DNA from: a virus
IMG/VR virus record: IMGVR_UViG_3300021602_000023
Span: 1-26,314 of that record
Direction: 5' to 3' (one strand)
DNA length: 26,314 nt
In this document: in pieces, positions 22,190-26,314 of the stretch
Numbering within the stretch: position 1 is the first letter of the stretch
How the letters are laid out: every line of letters starts with the position of its first letter
Program-made: the position numbers and the translations under genes
Notes under the pieces: model-generated
The model's database searches: none
Told to the model about the DNA's origin: nothing
The model's input: the letters and a program-made list of their open reading frames with translations, nothing else

Positions 22190-22215
22190 AGAGAGTCCTC
22201 AGTCATGCTAAGTAG

Positions 22216-22635
22216 ATGATGAGTGTTGCCGCAGGTATATTTTTCTACGCATCAAAAACAAAACGATATTTGTATCTGTTGCGTTCCACTCCTAAAAACT
22301 CCAGCAATTGGGGTGTCCCTGGTGGTAAAGTAGAAAAGGATGAAACACTACTAGAGGGTGTCACCAGAGAATGCCAAGAGGAAATTGGCTTCTTTCCTAT
22401 AGATGCTAAACTTATACCTATTCAGAAGTTTACCAATCACGCATTTGTCTATCATACCTTCTTCTGCGAGATTGAGAATGAGTTCACACCAATTCTAAAC
22501 CATGAGCATTGCGGATATGCATGGGTAGGGGATAATCAATATCCCAAACCATTGCATCCCGGATTGTTCAACACCGTAAATTTTGATGTTGTGATTGACA
22601 AGTTGAAAGTGTTAACAACAAAAAAAGGGCCCTAA
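22216..22635 (+). CDS. Nudix hydrolase
   Basis: A 139-residue protein with a complete Nudix box, GGKVEKDETLLEGVTRECQEEIGF (G-x5-E-x7-REUxEExGU), at about residues 34-57. SNWGVPGGKV before it and HTFFCEIENEF with HEHCGYAWVG after it match small NTP-cleaving Nudix enzymes. It would hydrolyse a nucleoside-diphosphate-linked substrate, perhaps an oxidised dNTP, a nucleotide sugar, NAD or an RNA cap; the exact substrate is not readable. No strong ribosome site is seen before ATGATG, so expression may depend on read-through from gp15-like, 26 nt upstream. The C-terminus TTKKGP is encoded by the left arm of a terminator. Confidence 0.92.
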   Translation: MMSVAAGIFFYASKTKRYLYLLRSTPKNSSNWGVPGGKVEKDETLLEGVTRECQEEIGFFPIDAKLIPIQKFTNHAFVYHTFFCEIENEFTPILNHEHCGYAWVGDNQYPKPLHPGLFNTVNFDVVIDKLKVLTTKKGP

Positions 22636-22650
22636 GGTTCCTTTTTTGTT
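22617..22650. terminator. Bidirectional rho-independent terminator between convergent genes
   Basis: AACAAAAAAAGG pairs with CCTTTTTTGTT (one extra A), an 11-bp stem with an 11-nt loop. Each strand ends in a U run. The two stop codons (22632-22634 minus, 22633-22635 plus) both lie in the loop. Confidence 0.8.
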
Positions 22651-23078
22651 GAAGCATTAATGTGACTTGTTACTGTTCTTTCCAGAACATCTACTCTTGT
22701 CTTTAACTGAACATCTGAAATTAGTTCAGCTTGGATTGCCTTCGTAAGATCAGCCATTTCATTTCGTTGCGTAAAGAAAGCTCCTGTTGCCATTACTTGA
22801 GCAATACCTATGACCCAGGCCACGACCTTCCAGGCGCCGCGACCTTGATTAACAAGTCGTTCATCTTCTAATACATGAGTATCAAAGTCATCAAGAAGAT
22901 GTTCAAGTTTGACGCTTATCTCCCTGACTGTTGCGGTGTTAGCCTCAAGAGCCAGGTTGATACTGTTCAGAACAATCAGAAAGGCGCGTTGCTTCGGATC
23001 ATTTTCATTCGCTATCATCAGCGAAATGTCTGTTACCGAATCTGTTTTGCGTCGAGTTGTTTCCATATCATAGACCAT
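22632..23078 (-). CDS. Small coiled-coil protein with one membrane segment
   Basis: A 148-residue protein. Residues 1-80 are mostly helical (SLMIANENDPKQRAFLIVLNSINL, VREISVKLEHLLDDFDTHVL). A hydrophobic stretch AWKVVAWVIGIAQVMATGAFF follows at about residues 84-104, then a C-terminal coiled coil (LTKAIQAELISDVQLKTRVDVLERTV). The helix-TM-helix pattern recalls XhlA-like or other small phage membrane proteins linked to lysis or to membrane attachment. No lysozyme or spanin is next to it, so the role stays open. Its ATG overlaps the preceding stop (TAATG, 23076-23080), showing coupling to the virion protein upstream. The C-terminus TKKEP is encoded by the terminator arm. Confidence 0.72.
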   Translation of the reverse strand: MVYDMETTRRKTDSVTDISLMIANENDPKQRAFLIVLNSINLALEANTATVREISVKLEHLLDDFDTHVLEDERLVNQGRGAWKVVAWVIGIAQVMATGAFFTQRNEMADLTKAIQAELISDVQLKTRVDVLERTVTSHINASTKKEP

Positions 23079-24166
23079 TAAGCGTTCTGAATCTGAACAA
23101 TCGGCGTTGCGTCAACTGCCGAGGCAAATGACCACTGGACTGATGTGTTATTAGCATACAGGCTACCAGAATTCTGAACAAGCGTTGCCAGATTCATTGT
23201 GAGTTTTGTCACGAAGTAAGTGCCACCACCTTGATCAAACGCAGTGATTGTCATTTCACCAACTGCTGCAGGAGTATGACTCTGCAATACAGCGCGATCA
23301 TCAACACCAACTACGCTGTCTGAAGTCAGAACCTTGTAGTACGTTGAACCTTCTTGCTTCACAATGTCAGCAATCTTGTTGCTGCCGCCAGTGAAAGCAT
23401 ACGCAACGATTGCGTTTGCTCCGCCAGTTGTCAATACTGCCACGCCAGTTGCGTTACCTGCAGACACAGTGACTACTGGAACTGAAGCGTAACCAGACCC
23501 TGCAAGCACGATTGCTGCACTGACAACTTTGTATGTCAGATTGAACAGAGGATTACCTGCGCCTGAACCGACGATTGTTACGTCAACTGGCAGCACAGTG
23601 TAGTCGCCTGCAGTTAACAGAGTACAGGTGTTTGCACCCATCGTGATATTGACAGTCAGAGCGTCATCACCTGTGCCACCAACCTTGACAGTTGCAGCGC
23701 CGGTCAATGTAACTGGATTTACAGTGTAAGAACCCGGTGTGTATGTGGAAAAGCCTGTCACCACACCCAGAGCAGCGATAACAGTTGCCGTGCCAAGAGT
23801 GCCGGTGCCGCCTTGAATTGTCACCACATCGCCAGTAGTGTAGCCGGTGCCGTGAGCAGCACCCAGAGTAACTGTGGCCAGAGAAGTTGTATCTACTCTG
23901 ATTGTGCCTTGGGTTCCTGTTCCACCAGTAAGTGTCAGAACCTGAAGCGGAGTGATTGCTGTTCCTGAGGTGAAGTTAGTGATACCAACAACACCCATGT
24001 GAACTAATGTCGTTGCAGTGACGCCGAGCGGTAGCGTCGGAGCAGCGACGAGAAAAGTTGGTTTAGCAATGTAAGCATTGTTAACACCACCGATTGTGAT
24101 ACTGGCAATGCTTTCGCCGTTGACAGTTTCAGATCCGAAATATGTTTTTTTAAGAGGGCGTCCCAT
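23078..24166 (-). CDS. Gly/Thr-rich virion protein
   Basis: A 362-residue protein from ATG at 24166 (MGRPLKKTYFGSETVNG), which has AAGGA seven nt before it; the longer frame from 24220 has no site of its own. The middle consists of repeated beta-rich units (GTGYTTGDVVTIQGGTGTLGTATV, GSGYASVPVVTVSAGNATGVAVL) of the type found in phage tail appendages. The end (YYKVLTSDSVVGVDDRAVLQSHTP, TYFVTKLTMNLATLVQNSGS) resembles an MGRPLKK family I recall in environmental T4-like phages. Probably a head or tail surface protein. It has a late box at 24248 and an 81-nt leader with a TCTGC / GCAGA hairpin. Confidence 0.78.
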   Translation of the reverse strand: MGRPLKKTYFGSETVNGESIASITIGGVNNAYIAKPTFLVAAPTLPLGVTATTLVHMGVVGITNFTSGTAITPLQVLTLTGGTGTQGTIRVDTTSLATVTLGAAHGTGYTTGDVVTIQGGTGTLGTATVIAALGVVTGFSTYTPGSYTVNPVTLTGAATVKVGGTGDDALTVNITMGANTCTLLTAGDYTVLPVDVTIVGSGAGNPLFNLTYKVVSAAIVLAGSGYASVPVVTVSAGNATGVAVLTTGGANAIVAYAFTGGSNKIADIVKQEGSTYYKVLTSDSVVGVDDRAVLQSHTPAAVGEMTITAFDQGGGTYFVTKLTMNLATLVQNSGSLYANNTSVQWSFASAVDATPIVQIQNA

Positions 24167-24247
24167 TTTGTTTTCCTTTATGTAATTTGGAGTTCTAGTC
24201 CTACGCTGATGGTACAGCATAAATCTGCGAAATGCAGACGTATATTC

Positions 24248-24255
24248 TATTTATC
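24248..24255 (-). promoter_or_regulatory. Late promoter box GATAAATA for the Gly/Thr-rich virion protein
   Basis: Reverse complement reads TTAGATAAATAGAATATAC, 81 nt before the ATG at 24166 and just after the stop of the 94-residue gene (24267). Confidence 0.65.
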
Positions 24256-24266
24256 TAAAAGTTGGA

Positions 24267-24551
24267 TTAGATGCCTGTTGAGGCATGTGGCATGCCTAAT
24301 TCAGTGACACTGAACGGTGCTGCTGCGCCGTTGGCAATGATGTACGCAATGTAATTGCCCTGTCCAACTAAGATGCTGCGCTCAACGGTATCAGCCGGGA
24401 TAATTTCGCATGCGGTTGTGTTGGCCGTCACTGCGGAGTTGCCGATGTTAAACGCAATGGCGCATGTTGTCGTGGCAATTCGGACTTTATCAGTGGCAAT
24501 TGGACCGAAGTTTGCTGTTCCGGCGCCTGGGGTTTTAATATATGATGACAT
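24267..24551 (-). CDS. Small virion-type protein, 94 residues
   Basis: MSSYIKTPGAGTANFGPIAT, Ala/Thr/Ile-rich, predicted to be mainly beta. VRIATTTCAIAFNIGNSAV and LVGQGNYIAYIIANGAA look like a compact capsid- or tail-decoration fold. I recall small proteins of this type beside tail fibres in environmental T4-like phages, without a known role. It is preceded by AAGGAATAAC and lies 12 nt after the fibre gene, in the same transcript. Confidence 0.72.
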   Translation of the reverse strand: MSSYIKTPGAGTANFGPIATDKVRIATTTCAIAFNIGNSAVTANTTACEIIPADTVERSILVGQGNYIAYIIANGAAAPFSVTELGMPHASTGI

Positions 24552-24563
24552 GTTATTCCTTTA

Positions 24564-26314
24564 TTATAGACGGCCCACAGCACATTCAATGATGCCGCTA
24601 ACTCCGTTGAAATCCTCTAATGACTTTCCAATCACTGTTCCCATTAAGGGTGATGCGCTATGTCTGGCAAATCCATCTCCACCTGCTATTAGCATATCGC
24701 CCTTATAGATTGTTCCTCGCACCTTACACGGAGCACGACCCTGTAGAGCAAGGGTCGCCACAAATACCCCAGGGCAAAGTGAATTCATCACATAAGCGGG
24801 GTTAGTTGATACAACACCTGCTACTTTGTTTGTGGCATCTGAAGCCATAGTGACTTCCTTGGTGCCACCAAACATCAGCACTGTGCCCGGTTCGTATTCT
24901 TTATCGGCCTCATAACATTCAGCCAAGTCAGCGTAAGTTGCGTTAAGCAAGGAACCTACACCTAATGTCCAGTTACCAGTTAAAGTTCCTGCAGTGGCAG
25001 TTGCACCCGAGGTGATTGTGGTAGTAGTCACTGATCCACCGGTAGTTACGGTCGTCGTTGATCCTGCGGTCACTGCGTATGTTGCATTTGCGACTGTACC
25101 ACTGACGTTCGCACCCGCCACAGCATTTGCTGTTGCTGCATAGGTTACTTGTCCGGAAACATTTGCGCCCGCTACTGCATTTGCTGTTGCGGCATAGGTT
25201 ACTTGTCCACTGACGTTCGCACCCGCCACAGCATTAGCTGTTGCTGCATAGGTTACTTGTCCGGAAACATTTGCGCCCGCTACTGCATTTGCTGTTGCGG
25301 CATAGGTTACTTGTCCACTGACGTTCGCACCCGCCACAGCATTAGCTGTTGCTGCATAGGTTACTTGTCCGGAAACATTAGCACCCTGAATATTGGATAA
25401 GTTGTTACCACTGCCAATGAAGAAGTTAGCTAATGCAGCGTTGCCTAGATTTGCATTGCCTCCGGTGATGTTTCCGGAGACTGTTAGATATCCTGCAACA
25501 TTTGCTCCTGTGCTAGTCACAACTATGATATTGGCATTACCATTTACAGATAGGTTTATGTTCCCTGACGCAGCAGGCATATTAATGTTGCTGGTGCCAT
25601 TTGCATGTGAGCCCATTAAATTTGACCCAGTGACATTACCGATGGCATGAACGATACCACCGGTGATAATGTTTCCGCCGGTTATATTTCCTGTGGCCCC
25701 GACCGTTCCCGCGGTTGATAGATTGCCTGCAGTGAGTGTTCCGACTAACGTTGCCGAAGAGCGATCACCGGCGTTTAACGAAAAGTTAGCAGAGCCGTTT
25801 AGAATACCACTATCATTAAACTGAATGGTGTTGTTAGACCCGCCAGCTGTTCCTACTCCGCTTCCACCAACTGACGAAACGGTTTTGCCAGTTACTGGGA
25901 CATATGTGGTATACCCTGACGTATCTACTGATAACGTGCAGCCTGAATCAGAGTATAACCCAAACGTATTTCCGGTTAGAACTTTGGCATAATACACGTT
26001 GCCATTGAGTTCCACCATACCAAGAACATCAGTAATGGTCACTGATGATTTATCAGGAAGATTGTGATTGCCAAGCGTTGTCACCACACCCGGGTTTGCT
26101 TTAGTTACATTGGTGATGTTTGAAACTAACACCCCCTTGCTTGTCCAAGACAGAGTTCCGAGACCGTCAGTTTCCAGAACGTACCCAATGGATCCGCCTG
26201 CAATTTTCACATCATTTACGCTGCCAAGATCAATTGTACCTCCGGCTATTCCGCCTTTGTTAACCCATTGAGTTCCATCAAATCCCAGGATCTGCCCATC
26301 AAGTGCGGTTGTCG
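24564..26314 (-). CDS. Tail fibre / appendage protein with tandem repeats (5' end beyond window)
   Basis: The frame stays open to the right edge, so the GTG at 26210 is internal and at least 583 residues are visible. The start is missing. LDGQILGFDGTQWVNKGG near the edge is a fibre-type repeat. A Gly/Asn/Thr-rich shaft (NITGGN, NVTGSN) leads to five 18-residue repeats GANVSGQVTYAATANAVA (about 25098-25390). The C-terminal 130 residues, YADLAECYEADKEYEPGTVL then FGG, VAGVVSTNPAYVMNS, ALQGRAPCKVRGTIYKGDML, GTVIGKSLED and IIECAVGRL, form a conserved fibre tip domain. It resembles the Peptidase_G2/IMC self-cleaving chaperone domain in layout, which I could not confirm. Likely a trimeric host-recognition appendage. 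Confidence 0.85.
   Translation of the reverse strand, partial: TTALDGQILGFDGTQWVNKGGIAGGTIDLGSVNDVKIAGGSIGYVLETDGLGTLSWTSKGVLVSNITNVTKANPGVVTTLGNHNLPDKSSVTITDVLGMVELNGNVYYAKVLTGNTFGLYSDSGCTLSVDTSGYTTYVPVTGKTVSSVGGSGVGTAGGSNNTIQFNDSGILNGSANFSLNAGDRSSATLVGTLTAGNLSTAGTVGATGNITGGNIITGGIVHAIGNVTGSNLMGSHANGTSNINMPAASGNINLSVNGNANIIVVTSTGANVAGYLTVSGNITGGNANLGNAALANFFIGSGNNLSNIQGANVSGQVTYAATANAVAGANVSGQVTYAATANAVAGANVSGQVTYAATANAVAGANVSGQVTYAATANAVAGANVSGQVTYAATANAVAGANVSGTVANATYAVTAGSTTTVTTGGSVTTTTITSGATATAGTLTGNWTLGVGSLLNATYADLAECYEADKEYEPGTVLMFGGTKEVTMASDATNKVAGVVSTNPAYVMNSLCPGVFVATLALQGRAPCKVRGTIYKGDMLIAGGDGFARHSASPLMGTVIGKSLEDFNGVSGIIECAVGRL
25098..25390 (-). repeat. 54-bp tandem repeats in alternating types (108-bp higher-order unit)
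   Basis: Units start at 25139, 25193, 25247, 25301 and 25355, with period 54 bp (18 codons). Two types alternate: A (GGAAACATTTGCGCCCGCTA) and B (CACTGACGTTCGCACCCGCC). They encode the same residues, so the array grew by copying 108-bp A+B pairs. Confidence 0.88.

Noticed and set aside
24167-24220. Extension of the Gly/Thr-rich protein to 24220
   Set aside because: No ribosome site at the upper ATG; MGRPLKK with AAGGA is the better start.
25098-25390. CRISPR array
   Set aside because: The repeats are contiguous without unique spacers and encode in-frame residues of a fibre.
26208-26210. GTG as the start of the right-edge fibre gene
   Set aside because: The frame stays open with fibre-like sequence to the window end, so it is internal.
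1-26314. tRNA genes, integrase or attachment sites, replication origin
   Set aside because: No cloverleaf with a CCA-type end, no recombinase and no iteron cluster were seen; a formal tRNA scan could not be run.

Overview
This window is a piece of the genome of a large T4-superfamily myovirus (contractile tail). The reasons are a contractile-tail sheath next to a tail-tube protein, T4-type neck, head-completion and small-terminase relatives, and a T4-style late-promoter octamer repeated in front of the structural genes. No host genes, rRNA, tRNA, CRISPR array or integration genes were seen. The host is unknown, but several near-perfect sigma70 promoters imply a bacterial host with ordinary housekeeping promoters. 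Several small proteins look like families I associate with environmental (marine or freshwater) T4-like phages rather than with enteric T4 itself; that is recall, not a search result.

Layout. 1-1903 (minus, runs off the left edge): collagen-like tail fibre made of SGYSG-type triplets with two copies of a beta-rich domain. 2005-6661 (minus): a 1026-residue modular protein, a 204-residue conserved protein, a gp16-like small terminase and gp4-like head completion. 6663-12425 (minus): a small conserved protein, a tube-like/gp54-like protein, tail tube gp19 and an oversized sheath gp18. 12554-13650 (plus): two HNH-type genes. 13598-18266 (minus): an early/accessory block with dNMP kinase, the neck protein gp13 (the one late gene here), a 62-residue protein, a MazG-like hydrolase, a 402-residue unknown and four small unknowns, most with their own sigma70 promoter. 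18323-22635 (plus): a neck/tail structural protein with no ATG start, gp15-like tail completion protein and a Nudix hydrolase, with a GIY-YIG endonuclease on the minus strand between the first two. 22632-26314 (minus): a one-TM coiled-coil protein, two virion proteins and a second tail fibre that runs off the right edge.

Regulation is unusually readable. The octamer GATAAATA occurs 11 times at gene starts on both strands, and TATAAATA occurs once; these fit T4-type late promoters (TATAAATA in T4, read by the phage late sigma factor). The early genes at 13.6-18.3 kb instead carry TTGACA / 17 bp / TATAAT-type promoters, and in three cases the TGA stop of the preceding gene sits inside the -35 TTGACA. 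Three late boxes lie exactly 4 nt before an ATG, which predicts leaderless mRNAs. Minus-strand genes repeatedly end in hairpins with a UUCG loop, and one bidirectional terminator holds the stop codons of both convergent genes in its loop.

There is no stretch above 300 bases without a gene. The largest gaps (1904-2004, 12426-12553, 18267-18432, 20622-20767 region flanks) hold promoters, leaders and hairpins. I did not find a recognisable new defence or anti-defence system. The most unusual items are the ATG-less structural gene with its upstream mini-ORF, the leaderless late-promoter arrangement, the stop-in-promoter early cassette array with a possible operator, and the three free-standing nucleases inserted against the local transcription direction.
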